Shown: positions 15,580-24,659, counted from the first letter of the stretch. The stretch: DNA of 64,000 nt from Pseudomonas laurylsulfatiphila (GCF_002934665.1 NZ_NIRS01000004.1:498501-562500); one strand, 5' to 3'. Notes: generated from the letters alone by a model not told the origin. Translations and numbers: made by a program.

Positions 15580-17724
15580 TTAGAAGGCCTCCCCTTTCGC
15601 CGCTTTTTCCAGGAGCAGTGCAGGCGGCGCGAACCGTTCGCCATATTGCTTGGCCAGGTACTGGGCGCGGGCGACGAAGTCCTGTACGCCGTACTGGTTG
15701 ATGAACTGCAGTGCACCGCCGGTCCAGGCGGCAAAACCGATGCCGAAGATCGAGCCGACGTTGGCGTCCGCCGTCGAGGTCAACACGCCCTCCTCCACAC
15801 AACGCACGGTTTCGATGGCTTGCACGAACAGCAGGCGATCACGCACATCCACTGGCGAAATCTGCCCGTCGGCTTTCTCGAAGCGTTTTTTCAACTCCGG
15901 CCACAGGTGTTTCTGGCCGCCCAGCGGATACTCATAGAAACCGCCACCGGCCGCCTTGCCCGGACGCTTGAACTCATTGAGCAGCAAGTCGATGACGGCA
16001 AACGCAGGATGTTCTGTCAGCGGCTTGCCTTCTGCTTGCAGGTCCTTGGCCGTTTGCAGGCGGATATGGTTCATCAGGCTGAGGGAAACTTCATCAGAGA
16101 TCGCCAGCGGCCCTACAGGCATGCCGGCCTTGCGTGCTTCAGTCTCGATCATCGCCGCGTTCACACCTTCACCCAGCATGGCAATGCCTTCGTTGGTGAA
16201 GGTGCCGAACACCCGCGACGTGAAGAAACCGCGGCTGTCATTGACCACAATCGGGGTTTTCCTGATTTGCAGGACGTAATCGAATCCGCGGGCCAGGGTT
16301 TCGTCGCTGGTGTTGGCACCCTTGATGATTTCCACCAGCGGCATTTTTTCCACGGGGCTGAAAAAGTGCAGGCCGATGAACTTGCTCTGATCGGGCACGG
16401 CGCACGCCAGGCCGCTGATCGGCAAGGTCGAGGTGTTGGACGCGATCACTGCGTCCGCGCCGACGACCTTCTGCGCGGCCAACGAGACTTTGGCCTTCAG
16501 GTCACGATCCTCGAACACCGCCTCGATGATCAGGTCGCAACCGGCCAGGTCAGCATCGTTTTCGCTGGTTTGAATGCGCGCCAGCACCGCGTCACGTTGC
16601 TCGACGCTCATTTGTCCGCGGGCGACTTTCTTGTCCAGCAGCGCTGCCGAATGCGCCTTGCCCTTCTGGGCTGCGGCGAGGTTGATGTCCTTGAGTACCA
16701 CGTCGATACCCGCCGACGCGCTGACAAACGCAATACCGGCGCCCATCATCCCGGCGCCGAGCACGCCAACCTTGCGGGTGACATAAGGCGCAAAACCTTG
16801 CGGCCGCGAGCCGCCGGCGTTGATTTCGTTGAGCTGGAACCAGAACGTGCCTATCAGGTTTTTCGAGACCTGGCCGGTGGTCAGCTCGGTGAAGTAGCGG
16901 GTTTCGATCAGGTGCGCGGTGTCGAAATCCACCTGCGCGCCCTCCACCGCTGCGCAGAGGATTTTCTCCGGCGCGGGCATCGTGCCCTGGGTTTTGCTGC
17001 GCAGGATAGACGGGGCAATCGCCAGCATCTGCGCGACTTTCGGATTCGACGGTGTGCCGCCCGGAATCTGATAGCCCTTCACATCCCAGCGTTGTACCGC
17101 CACCGGGTTGGCGAGAATCCACGCCCGCGCCTTGGCCAGCAGATCTTCGCGGTCGGTTGCCAACGCGTCGATCAAGCCTGCCTGCAATGCCTGTTGCGGC
17201 CGCACCTTCTTGCCTTCCAGCAGGTACGGCAGGGCTTTTTCGATCCCGAGCATACGCACCATGCGCACCACGCCACCACCGCCCGGCAGCAGGCCGAGGG
17301 TGACTTCCGGCAGGCCGAGTTGCACCGCAGGATTATCCAGCGCCACCCGATGATGGCAGGCCAGGCAGATTTCCCAGCCGCCGCCGAGTGCCGCACCATT
17401 GATCGCCGCAACCACCGGTTTGCCGAGGGTTTCCAGGGTGCGCAACTGCCCCTTGAGGGTCAGCACCATGTCGTAGAAGGCTTTGGCTTCGGGCTTGCCG
17501 ACCTTGATCAATTCATTGAGGTCGCCGCCGGCAAAGAAGGTTTTCTTGGCCGACGTGATGATCACGCCGGCGATGTTGTCCTTGTCGCCCACCAGGCGCG
17601 CGACGCAGTCGGCCATGGCCTCGCGGTACACCGCGTTCATGGTGTTGGCGCTCTGGTCCGGCAGGTCGATGGTCAGGACGACAATGTGGTCCTGATCTTT
17701 TTCGTAACGAATGGCTTCGCTCAT
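15580..17724 (-). CDS. Multifunctional beta-oxidation protein (FadB/FadJ-like)
   Basis: A 714-residue fusion of an N-terminal crotonase domain (enoyl-CoA hydratase; oxyanion segments FFAGGDLNEL and NGAALGGGWEICLAC) and a C-terminal 3-hydroxyacyl-CoA dehydrogenase (NAD-binding GVLGAGMMGAGIAF; catalytic region GLHFFSPVEKMPLVEII). It performs hydration and NAD-dependent oxidation of acyl-CoA chains. The thiolase for the next step starts upstream, with only 24 bp between the genes, so they form an operon for a complete cycle. This pair looks like a second, non-canonical fadAB-type set (thiolase gene first); chain-length preference is unknown. Confidence 0.93.
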   Translation of the reverse strand: MSEAIRYEKDQDHIVVLTIDLPDQSANTMNAVYREAMADCVARLVGDKDNIAGVIITSAKKTFFAGGDLNELIKVGKPEAKAFYDMVLTLKGQLRTLETLGKPVVAAINGAALGGGWEICLACHHRVALDNPAVQLGLPEVTLGLLPGGGGVVRMVRMLGIEKALPYLLEGKKVRPQQALQAGLIDALATDREDLLAKARAWILANPVAVQRWDVKGYQIPGGTPSNPKVAQMLAIAPSILRSKTQGTMPAPEKILCAAVEGAQVDFDTAHLIETRYFTELTTGQVSKNLIGTFWFQLNEINAGGSRPQGFAPYVTRKVGVLGAGMMGAGIAFVSASAGIDVVLKDINLAAAQKGKAHSAALLDKKVARGQMSVEQRDAVLARIQTSENDADLAGCDLIIEAVFEDRDLKAKVSLAAQKVVGADAVIASNTSTLPISGLACAVPDQSKFIGLHFFSPVEKMPLVEIIKGANTSDETLARGFDYVLQIRKTPIVVNDSRGFFTSRVFGTFTNEGIAMLGEGVNAAMIETEARKAGMPVGPLAISDEVSLSLMNHIRLQTAKDLQAEGKPLTEHPAFAVIDLLLNEFKRPGKAAGGGFYEYPLGGQKHLWPELKKRFEKADGQISPVDVRDRLLFVQAIETVRCVEEGVLTSTADANVGSIFGIGFAAWTGGALQFINQYGVQDFVARAQYLAKQYGERFAPPALLLEKAAKGEAF

Positions 17725-17748
17725 AACGGGGTTCCTTGAAGTCCGGGC

Positions 17749-18954
17749 TCAGAGGCGTTCGATGATGGTGGCAATGCCCATGCCGCCGCCGACACACAGG
17801 GTCGCGAGGCCATAACGCAGGCGTCGGGCTTCCAGTTCATCCAGCAGCGTGCCGAGAATGGCGCAACCGGTGGCGCCCAGCGGGTGGCCCATGGCGATGG
17901 AACCGCCGTTGACATTGACCTTGTCCGGGTCGACCGCCATGTCCTTGATGAATTTCAACACCACCGAAGCGAATGCCTCGTTGACCTCGAACAGGTCAAT
18001 GTCTTCGACCCGCAGCCCGGCCTTGGCCAACGCCTTGCGGGTCGCCGGCGCAGGGCCGGTGAGCATGATGGTCGGATCGGTACTGGTGACCGCCGTGGCG
18101 ACGATCCGCGCCCGGGGCTGCAGCCCCAACTCCCGGCCCTTGGCTTCGGAGCCGATGAGCATCAGCGCCGCACCATCGACAATCCCGGAACTGTTGCCCG
18201 GGGTGTGAACATGATTGATCCGTTCGACATGGCTGTAGACCCGCAGCGCGGTGGCATCGAATCCCATCTGCCCCATCATCTCGAAACTCGGCTTGAGCTT
18301 GCCCAGGCCTTCCAGAGTCGATTCGGCGCGGATGAACTCATCGTGATCGAGCAGGATGATGCCGTTCTGGTCCTGCACCGGCACCAGCGACTTGTTGAAC
18401 GAACCGTCGGCCCGCGCCCGCGCGGCCTTCTGCTGGGAATGCAGGGCGTAGGCATCGACGTCCTGACGGCTGAAGCCTTCAAGGGTGGCGATCAGATCGG
18501 CACCCACCCCTTGCGGAGTGAAATGGCTGTGCAGGTTGGTCGCCGGGTCCAGCGCCCAGGCGCCGCCATCGCTGCCCATCGGCACCCGTGACATCGACTC
18601 GACACCACCGACCACCACCAGATCCTCGAAGCCGGACCGCACTTTCATTGCGCCGAGGTTGACCGCCTCCAGCCCCGAAGCGCAGAAACGGTTGATTTGT
18701 ACCCCCGCCACACTGACATCCCAATCCGCCACCTGGGCGGCGGTCTTGGCGATGTCAGAACCTTGATCGCCAATCGGCGTTACGCAGCCGAGCACCACGT
18801 CATCGACCTGGCTGGTGTCCAGCGCCGTGCGCTGCTGCAGCGCGCTGAGCAAACCGGCCACCAGATTCACCGGTTTGACACTGTGCAAGGCGCCGTCGGC
18901 CTTGCCTTTGCCACGGGGCGTGCGTAATGCGTCGAAAATCAATGCTTGGGTCAT
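17749..18954 (-). CDS. Acetyl-CoA acyltransferase (thiolase)
   Basis: A 401-residue thiolase catalysing thiolytic cleavage of 3-ketoacyl-CoA. The acyl-accepting Cys lies in INRFCASGLEAVN, the His region is GGSIAMGHPLGATG, and the C-terminal Cys is in LCVGGGMGIATI. It is the first gene of a two-gene operon with the FadB-like protein. The long region upstream (18955-19350) should hold the promoter. Confidence 0.94.
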   Translation of the reverse strand: MTQALIFDALRTPRGKGKADGALHSVKPVNLVAGLLSALQQRTALDTSQVDDVVLGCVTPIGDQGSDIAKTAAQVADWDVSVAGVQINRFCASGLEAVNLGAMKVRSGFEDLVVVGGVESMSRVPMGSDGGAWALDPATNLHSHFTPQGVGADLIATLEGFSRQDVDAYALHSQQKAARARADGSFNKSLVPVQDQNGIILLDHDEFIRAESTLEGLGKLKPSFEMMGQMGFDATALRVYSHVERINHVHTPGNSSGIVDGAALMLIGSEAKGRELGLQPRARIVATAVTSTDPTIMLTGPAPATRKALAKAGLRVEDIDLFEVNEAFASVVLKFIKDMAVDPDKVNVNGGSIAMGHPLGATGCAILGTLLDELEARRLRYGLATLCVGGGMGIATIIERL

Positions 18955-19350
18955 GACGTCCTCGAACCGCAGTGCAGGAGAGTAAAGGCAGAGTGCTCAC
19001 TCTTGGCCCGAGCGGCGTTTGATTCAATGACCGCAGCGCTCACAGATGTTGACGCACACGCTCAGACGGACGGTCGTGAACGAGTGGATTAACCGTTTCA
19101 GGACACCAAGCTGTCTAGCCAACGGGCGGCAAAGAAGCTGGCAATAGGCCTCATACCTTTTTTAAAGCGAATCGTGACAACACCATACGAAATGGATCTA
19201 AACCAAGCGCTGCGCGGGCTCTAAGGTGAACTTGTACGAAGTTGTCGTCGGGTTTTGCCGAGGCGCTCGTCACTGCAGGAAGTGCAACGCGCTGCCATCA
19301 TGGAGATATGCAGGCAGGCATCAGGAAATAACAATAAAGGCGGTCAAGCC
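18955..19350. other. Intergenic region, no gene seen
   Basis: This 396-bp stretch separates the thiolase gene (minus) and a small membrane-peptide gene (plus). It should hold both promoters, but I see no repeat, terminator or convincing promoter motif. Confidence 0.4.
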
Positions 19351-19446
19351 ATGTTCAAACAATCGAAAGTACGTCAAGCCGGGCTCATCCTTTTTGCCAC
19401 CACGCTGTTGTTGATATTGCCGAACCTGACCAAGGTCATCGGCTAG
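19351..19446 (+). CDS. Small single-pass membrane peptide
   Basis: A 31-residue peptide (MFKQSKVRQAGLILFATTLL...). A basic N-terminus is followed by one hydrophobic helix (about residues 10-24) and a short polar end. AAAGG lies upstream of the ATG. The length, charge pattern and hydrophobic core look like a real small inner-membrane protein, but homologue conservation would be needed to confirm it. Function unknown. Confidence 0.5.
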   Translation: MFKQSKVRQAGLILFATTLLLILPNLTKVIG

Positions 19447-19573
19447 TCGCGTCTAAAAGATACGGCGTCACAGTTTTTGAATTGCCACTATCAAAATGTG
19501 ACTGGCCCGCTACCCGGGCCAGCGTGGCTGTGCCACCCTTCATGGCACTTCCACGACATGGACGGCGATCACT

Positions 19574-20380
19574 TTGAAAATGCTCATTCTGCTCGGGGCC
19601 CTGCTATTCGGCTCGCCCCTTTTGGCCGCACAGCTGAATCTGGAGCTGGGCGCGAACAGTCGCACCTGGCAGACGGAGGAATTGCTCAAGCATCCTCAGG
19701 TGCAAACCATCACCATCAGCAACGACGTTTCCTACAAACGGGACATGAGCTACCGCGCCGTGCCTCTCTCCGCCCTGCTGACCGGCATCAAGCCTGACGA
19801 CCACTTGCAAGCCGTGGCCCTGGATGGCTTTGCCGCCGAAATGGCCGCGGCGCCGTTGCTCAGTACCCAAGGGGCACGGGCCTGGCTGGCGATTGAAGAC
19901 CCGGCCGAACCGTGGCCAGCACTATCGGAAGACAAGCCGGGTGCCGGGCCGTTCTACCTGGTCTGGACCGATCCGCAGGCCGGCAACATCAGCCCCGAGC
20001 AATGGCCGTTCCAGGTCGCGAGCATCAAGCGCCTGGCGCCTGTGGCCGAGCGCTTCCCTGCCCTGCTGCCCGATCCGGCCTTGAAGGCCGATGATCCGGT
20101 GAACAAGGGTTTTGCGTTGTTCCAGAAGAACTGCCTGGCGTGCCATCGACTCAATGGTGCCGGGGATGCGCAGTTCGGGCCGGACCTGAATATTCCATAC
20201 AACCCGACCGAGTACTTCGGCGCGGACTTCCTCAAGCGCTACATTCGCGATCCACAGAGTTTGCGCCAATGGCCGCAGGCGAAGATGCCCGGTTTCTCGG
20301 CCGAGGTGTTGCCGGATGGGGATCTGGGGATGCTGGTGGGGTATTTGCAACATATGGTCGGGCGCAAGATCAAGCCCTGA
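19574..20380 (+). CDS. Exported cytochrome c protein with molybdopterin-oxidoreductase-like domain
   Basis: A 268-residue periplasmic protein. A signal peptide (LILLGALLFGSPLLAA) is followed by a domain like those of sulfite-oxidase/YedY relatives (SYRAVPLSALLTG, VALDGFAAEM), and then a mono-heme cytochrome c domain with CLACH (187-191) and a probable axial Met (MPGF, Met238). It probably takes part in periplasmic electron transfer; the partner is unknown. TTG at 19574 gives a Lys in the n-region; an ATG two codons later is equally possible. An 8-bp perfect hairpin (CTGGCCCG/CGGGCCAG, 19502-19522) lies in the leader. Confidence 0.8.
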   Translation: MKMLILLGALLFGSPLLAAQLNLELGANSRTWQTEELLKHPQVQTITISNDVSYKRDMSYRAVPLSALLTGIKPDDHLQAVALDGFAAEMAAAPLLSTQGARAWLAIEDPAEPWPALSEDKPGAGPFYLVWTDPQAGNISPEQWPFQVASIKRLAPVAERFPALLPDPALKADDPVNKGFALFQKNCLACHRLNGAGDAQFGPDLNIPYNPTEYFGADFLKRYIRDPQSLRQWPQAKMPGFSAEVLPDGDLGMLVGYLQHMVGRKIKP

Positions 20381-20391
20381 CTCGCACGCAC

Positions 20392-20477
20392 TGTAGGAGC
20401 TGCCGAAGGCTGCGATCTTTTGATTTTGCTTTTTAAAAGACAACGTCAAAAGATCGCAGCCTTCGGCAGCTCCTACA
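20392..20477. repeat. REP pair (REPIN), GCCGAAGGCTGCGATC type
   Basis: Arms with GGAGCTGCCGAAGGCTGCGA face each other between convergent genes. Confidence 0.92.
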
Positions 20478-20494
20478 AAGGGCGATCCGCGGTA

Positions 20495-21304
20495 TTACTG
20501 TTGTTGCACCGAAATCACCGGCGCGGGCGTCGGTGAGACCAGCACCTTGGCATGCATCTGCTCACACCCGCCGCCCCGGCGCATTCCGCGTACCGGGCAG
20601 GCATCCAGGTAATCCAGGCCCACCGCCAGTTTCAGGTGACGTTCCGGCCGGGCCAGTTCGTTGGTCACGTCGAAGCTGTACCAGGCGTCATCCAGCCAGG
20701 CTTCGGCCCAGGCGTGGCTGGCCAAGTGTTCGCTGCTTTCGCTGTACAGATAGCCCGACACATAACGCGCAGGAATGCCCAGGCTGCGGGTGCAGGCAAG
20801 AAACGCATGGGTATGGTCCTGACACACGCCGGAGCGTCCGGCAAAGGCCTGGGCCGCGCTGGTGTCCACTTCCGTGGAACCCGGCGTGTAGGTCATATGC
20901 TGGTTGAGCCCATGCATCAGATCGATCAACGCCGTGCGGTCGCGGCGCTGCTTGCACGCCTTCTCGGCGAACGCACGCAGGGCGGCGTCGGCTTCAGTCA
21001 ACCGGGTGAAGCGCAGAAACGGCAGTGCCGATTGGCTTTCGTGTTCGGCCTCACGCCATTCATCGATATCGACCTGGCCGCGGGCACCGATGATGATCGC
21101 CTCGTGGGGCTCGTCCATGGTCAGCACATGCAGGATGTTGCCGAACGGATCGAGTTGCGCCCGCACCGGACGCGGCAGGTCGAGCTGCCAGCTGAGCACG
21201 TGCTGGCGCTCGCTGTCGTGGGGCGTCAGCCGCAGGTACTGGATGCTCGCCCGCACCTTGTCTTCGTAGTGATAGGTGGTCTCGTGGCTAATGGAAAGTC
21301 TCAT
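20495..21304 (-). CDS. Transglutaminase-like protein (ATP-grasp-associated)
   Basis: A 269-residue transglutaminase-like protein with an N-terminal beta domain typical of bacterial members (MRLSISHETTYHYEDKVRAS). The catalytic triad is clear: Cys161 in SGVCQDH, His197 in ASHAWAEAW and Asp212 in SFDVTN. It may make or cut isopeptide or peptide bonds. It is the last gene of an operon with an alpha-E protein (four-base overlap) and a circularly permuted ATP-grasp protein. This trio recurs in many bacteria and has been proposed from comparative genomics to synthesise or attach a peptide; the substrate is unknown. Confidence 0.9.
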   Translation of the reverse strand: MRLSISHETTYHYEDKVRASIQYLRLTPHDSERQHVLSWQLDLPRPVRAQLDPFGNILHVLTMDEPHEAIIIGARGQVDIDEWREAEHESQSALPFLRFTRLTEADAALRAFAEKACKQRRDRTALIDLMHGLNQHMTYTPGSTEVDTSAAQAFAGRSGVCQDHTHAFLACTRSLGIPARYVSGYLYSESSEHLASHAWAEAWLDDAWYSFDVTNELARPERHLKLAVGLDYLDACPVRGMRRGGGCEQMHAKVLVSPTPAPVISVQQQ

Positions 21305-22251
21305 GCGGCCTCCAGATAAGAACTGTGAATCGCGTTACCCAACTGGCGCACCAGCGGGATGAACTCGGTCAGCCAGGCGTGCAGGCCTTCTTCGAGAATT
21401 TCATGGATGCCGGTGTAGCGCAGGCGCGCGTCCATTTCTGCCGCCTGGCGCTGCGCCGGACGACCGTTGGCCCCCGGCAATTGCGCGAGGATCTGGTCGA
21501 TTTCTTCGGTGCAGGCGCGCAGGGAACGCGGTACATCGGCGCGCAGCAACAGCAATTCGGCAACATGGCGGGCGCCAGGGGCGTCGCGGTAGATTTCCGT
21601 GTAGGCCTCGAACGATGACAACGCCCGCAACAACGCGCTCCACTGGTAATACGCGTGAGCGGTGCCATCGCTGACCGCTTCGGCCTGGTCGCCGGCCATC
21701 TCGTAGCGGGCATCGAGCAGGCGCAAGGTGTTGTCCGCCCGCTCGATGAAGGTCCCCAGACGAATGAAGCGAAACGCATCGTTACGCATGATGGTGCCGT
21801 AGGACGCGCCCCGGAACAGGTGGGAACGTTCCTTGATCCACTCGCAGAATCGGCTCATGCCGTAGCGACTGAGGCCCTGTTCGGCGATGCCGCGAATTTC
21901 CAGCCAGGTGGCGTTGATGTTTTCCCACATGTCGGCGGTGATGCGCCCACGCACCGCATGGGCGCTGGCCCGTGCGGCGCCGAGGCAGCTATAGATGCTC
22001 GCCGGGTTGGCCGCATCCAGGGCAAAGAAATGCAGCAGCCGTTCGGCATGCAGTTCGCCATGGCGCTCCAGGTAATCGTCCAGGGTGCCGGTGATCAACA
22101 GCGGCATGGCCAGTTCGTGCAAACCGTCGCCACGGCCGTCTTGCGGCATCAGCGACAGCGAATAGCTGATGTCGAGCATCCGTGCGAGGTTTTCCGCCCG
22201 CTCCAGATAACGCGACATCCAATACAAATCCGAGGCAGTTCTACTTAACAT
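21301..22251 (-). CDS. Alpha-E domain protein
   Basis: A 316-residue, almost wholly helical protein of the alpha-E family, recognised from its start (SRTASDLYWMSRYLERAENLARMLD). It has no signal peptide or known catalytic motif. It always travels with ATP-grasp and transglutaminase-like genes and is thought to be a scaffold or substrate-handling partner. Its stop overlaps the transglutaminase start by four bases, and it begins 12 bp after the ATP-grasp stop. Confidence 0.9.
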   Translation of the reverse strand: MLSRTASDLYWMSRYLERAENLARMLDISYSLSLMPQDGRGDGLHELAMPLLITGTLDDYLERHGELHAERLLHFFALDAANPASIYSCLGAARASAHAVRGRITADMWENINATWLEIRGIAEQGLSRYGMSRFCEWIKERSHLFRGASYGTIMRNDAFRFIRLGTFIERADNTLRLLDARYEMAGDQAEAVSDGTAHAYYQWSALLRALSSFEAYTEIYRDAPGARHVAELLLLRADVPRSLRACTEEIDQILAQLPGANGRPAQRQAAEMDARLRYTGIHEILEEGLHAWLTEFIPLVRQLGNAIHSSYLEAA

Positions 22252-22263
22252 GGCAGGCTTCCT

Positions 22264-23673
22264 TTAATCCTCGACCACCCAGGTGTCCTTGGTTCCGCCA
22301 CCCTGGGAGGAGTTGACCACCAGGGAGCCTTCGCGCAGGGCGACACGGGTCAAACCGCCGGGCACCACCCGGGTCTCACGCCCCGACAGGACAAACGGCC
22401 GCAAGTCAATGTGGCGTGGTGCGATACCGTTTTCGACAAAGGTCGGACAGGTCGACAGCGACAGCGTCGGTTGTGCGATATAGGCATGAGGCTTGGCGAT
22501 GATCCGCGCGCGGAAGGCTTCGATTTCCGCCGCCGTCGCCGCCGGCCCCACCAGCATTCCATAACCGCCGGAGCCCTGGGTTTCCTTGACCACCAGTTCT
22601 GGAAGATTGGCCAGCACATGGGAAAGTTCAGACGGATTCCGGCACTGCCAGGTCGGCACGTTCTTCAGGATCGGCTCTTCATCGAGGTAGAAACGGATCA
22701 TGTCGGTCACGAACGGATACACCGATTTGTCGTCCGCCACCCCCGTGCCGATGGCATTGGCCAACACCACGTTGCCGGAACGGTAGGACGACAGCAGCCC
22801 CGGCACGCCGAGCATCGATTCCGGGTTGAAGGCCAGCGGATCGAGGAAGGCGTCGTCGAGGCGACGATAAATCACGTCGACCGCTTTCGGCCCATCGGTG
22901 GTGCGCATGAAGACCTTGTCGTCACGCACGAACAGGTCCGCGCCTTCCACCAGTTCCACACCCATTTCCCGCGCCAGAAACGCATGCTCGAAGAACGCAC
23001 TGTTGAAGCGTCCCGGTGTCAGCACCACCACGCTGGGGTTGTCGATGGGGCTTGAGCTTTTCAGGGTATCGAGCAACAGGTTCGGGTAGTGGTCGATGGG
23101 GGCGATGCGTTGCGCCGCGAACAGTTCGGGGAACAGGCGCATCATCATCTTGCGGTCTTCGAGCATGTAGCTGACGCCGCTCGGTGTGCGCAGATTGTCT
23201 TCGAGCACGTAATACGTGCCGTCGCCGTCGCGCACCAGGTCGACGCCGGAGATGTGCGAGTAGATATCGCGGTGCAGGTCCAGCCCCTGCATCGCCAACT
23301 GGTACTGCTCGTTGGCCAGCACCTGCTCGGCCGGAATGATGCCGGCCTTGATGATGCGTTGCTCGTGATACAGGTCGGCGAGGAACATGTTCAACGCCTT
23401 GACCCGCTGGATGCACCCGCGCTCGACGACCCGCCATTCACTGGCGGGGATACTGCGGGGGATGGTGTCGAAGGGGATCAGGCGCTCTGTGCCCTGCTCG
23501 TCCCCGTAGAGCGTGAAGGTAATCCCGGCGCGATGAAACAGCAGATCGGCCTCGCGTCGCCGTTGTGCCAGAAGCTCGTCAGGCGTCTCGGCCAGCCAAC
23601 GGGCAAACTCCCGATAATGCGGGCGGACCTGGCCGCCGGCATCGTACATCTCATCAAAATAGGTGCGGATCAT
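22264..23673 (-). CDS. Circularly permuted type 2 ATP-grasp protein
   Basis: A 469-residue protein of the circularly permuted ATP-grasp type 2 family. Family blocks include the start (TYFDEMYDAGGQVRPHYREF), the region VLEDNLRTPSGVSYMLEDR, DVIYRRLDDAFLDPLAF, and the phosphate-binding glycine loop KETQGSGGYGMLVGP. ATP-grasp enzymes activate a carboxylate as acyl-phosphate and join it to an amine or thiol, so this is the likely amide-bond former of the operon. The ATG at 23673 has AAGGAG directly upstream; the 30 extra residues of the longer opening are rejected. It is the first gene of a three-gene operon. Confidence 0.92.
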   Translation of the reverse strand: MIRTYFDEMYDAGGQVRPHYREFARWLAETPDELLAQRRREADLLFHRAGITFTLYGDEQGTERLIPFDTIPRSIPASEWRVVERGCIQRVKALNMFLADLYHEQRIIKAGIIPAEQVLANEQYQLAMQGLDLHRDIYSHISGVDLVRDGDGTYYVLEDNLRTPSGVSYMLEDRKMMMRLFPELFAAQRIAPIDHYPNLLLDTLKSSSPIDNPSVVVLTPGRFNSAFFEHAFLAREMGVELVEGADLFVRDDKVFMRTTDGPKAVDVIYRRLDDAFLDPLAFNPESMLGVPGLLSSYRSGNVVLANAIGTGVADDKSVYPFVTDMIRFYLDEEPILKNVPTWQCRNPSELSHVLANLPELVVKETQGSGGYGMLVGPAATAAEIEAFRARIIAKPHAYIAQPTLSLSTCPTFVENGIAPRHIDLRPFVLSGRETRVVPGGLTRVALREGSLVVNSSQGGGTKDTWVVED

Positions 23674-23869
23674 GCCGTACTCCTTGTCACTCGGACGTCC
23701 AGACCTTCGCAAGGCCCGTGCCAGCGGCATAAACGCTTTGATATCAATCAGTTGGATAATCAATGCGCAAGTACCGCACCATTCCTGTGCGGCAAATGCT
23801 CCAATCTGATCGCCCCCGCTTCATTGCAAGGCGTGGCTATCGCCTATCACCAGCATAGCCAGAGATGAT

Positions 23870-23898
23870 TTCACTGCCCGGTAACGGGTGCGGATAAT
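23870..23898 (+). promoter_or_regulatory. Sigma-70-type promoter for a candidate small RNA
   Basis: TTCACT (23870-23875) and GATAAT (23893-23898) are separated by exactly 17 bp, and a terminator follows 42 bp downstream on the same strand. The boxes match the consensus at four and five of six positions. Confidence 0.5.
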
Positions 23899-23904
23899 CT
23901 AGGC

Positions 23905-23963
23905 ATTCGCTGAAAAGCACACCGAACTTCCCTTTTAGCCGCCTGCTCAGGCGGCTTTTTTTG
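23905..23963 (+). ncRNA. Candidate ~60-nt small RNA
   Basis: Between the minus-strand ATP-grasp and rraB genes, a plus-strand promoter-like sequence is followed by ~35 bases without an open frame and then a strong hairpin (CCGCCTG/CAGGCGG) with a T7 run. No plus-strand protein gene is near to use that terminator. This is the arrangement of a short free-standing regulatory RNA. It resembles no RNA family I recognise. Confidence 0.4.
23940..23963 (+). terminator. Rho-independent terminator
   Basis: CCGCCTG pairs with CAGGCGG, followed by C and seven T residues. It is the end of the candidate small RNA. Confidence 0.85.
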
Positions 23964-23978
23964 CCGTCTTGAAACAAG

Positions 23979-24034
23979 ATCAAAAGATCGCAGCCTTCGG
24001 CAGCTCCTACAGGGTGTGTGCGATCTTTTGATCT
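23979..24034. repeat. Short REPIN, partly decayed
   Basis: GATCAAAAGATCGCAGCCTT and an opposing GCGATCTTTTGATC remain, but the right arm has lost most of its REP core. Confidence 0.75.
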
Positions 24035-24104
24035 TCAACATCCAAAAACGAAAACGGCCAACCCGAAGGTCAGCCGTCAATGCCGGTTGTCACTGTTCAT
24101 AAGC

Positions 24105-24449
24105 TTATGCGAGTCGCCCTCGTACCTCCTGTTTCACACCCCAGCCTTCGATGATGCCGCCCAACGGCTCGACAACCGCTTCGAAACCCTGTTCGAAGTC
24201 GCCGATATCGTCGTAGGTGGCATACATGACTTTGCACAACTCCAGCGCCCAGGCGCCATCGTCGCGCACACTGACTTGCGCATCCAGGGATTCACCACGG
24301 TGGAAATGACCTGCCGCCCTGCGTGCCCGCTCCTCATCCGGGAAAATGGCGTAGAACTCGATGGGATGAAACCGCGAAAAGTCAAAACCGCCTTCTTTCA
24401 TGCGGCGCAACACGCTGCTGCTGATGTCTTCTTGATAGGCTGTGCTCAT
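24105..24449 (-). CDS. rraB: Regulator of RNase E activity B
   Basis: A 114-residue RraB-family protein, an inhibitor of RNase E that changes degradosome composition. The family is recognised from its overall pattern: an N-terminal helix, the PIEFYAIFPDEERARRAA segment with alternating charge, the strand block VSVRDDGAWALELCKVMY and a C-terminal GGIIEGWGVK. The start (MSTAYQEDIS) is supported by an upstream GGAGGA. It is the usual length for RraB. It stands alone. Confidence 0.85.
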   Translation of the reverse strand: MSTAYQEDISSSVLRRMKEGGFDFSRFHPIEFYAIFPDEERARRAAGHFHRGESLDAQVSVRDDGAWALELCKVMYATYDDIGDFEQGFEAVVEPLGGIIEGWGVKQEVRGRLA

Positions 24450-24659
24450 GAAACGTCCTCCTCAAAACGATGGATAGACTTTCCGTACTCCCTCACCCGC
24501 AACCGAACAGCGCGAGCGACGGCAACCGATGTGCCGGCGGGAAACAAGCATGGAGCTGACAAGACCAGACCTTAGCGATTCATTCGCTGATCTCGCTTGC
24601 AGAGTAGCCTCAAGATAGAGCCTCTGCCAAGGCCTGGATGTGAATGCGACAGGTGTCGT

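Noticed and set aside
15544..17739. 731-codon open frame on the plus strand
   Set aside because: It is antisense to the FadB-like gene, has no family sequence, and is a by-product of high-GC codon use.
20392..20477. REP palindromes as ordinary terminators
   Set aside because: They lack T runs after the stem and recur in three sequence families across the window, so they are mobile repeats, though some may affect 3' ends.
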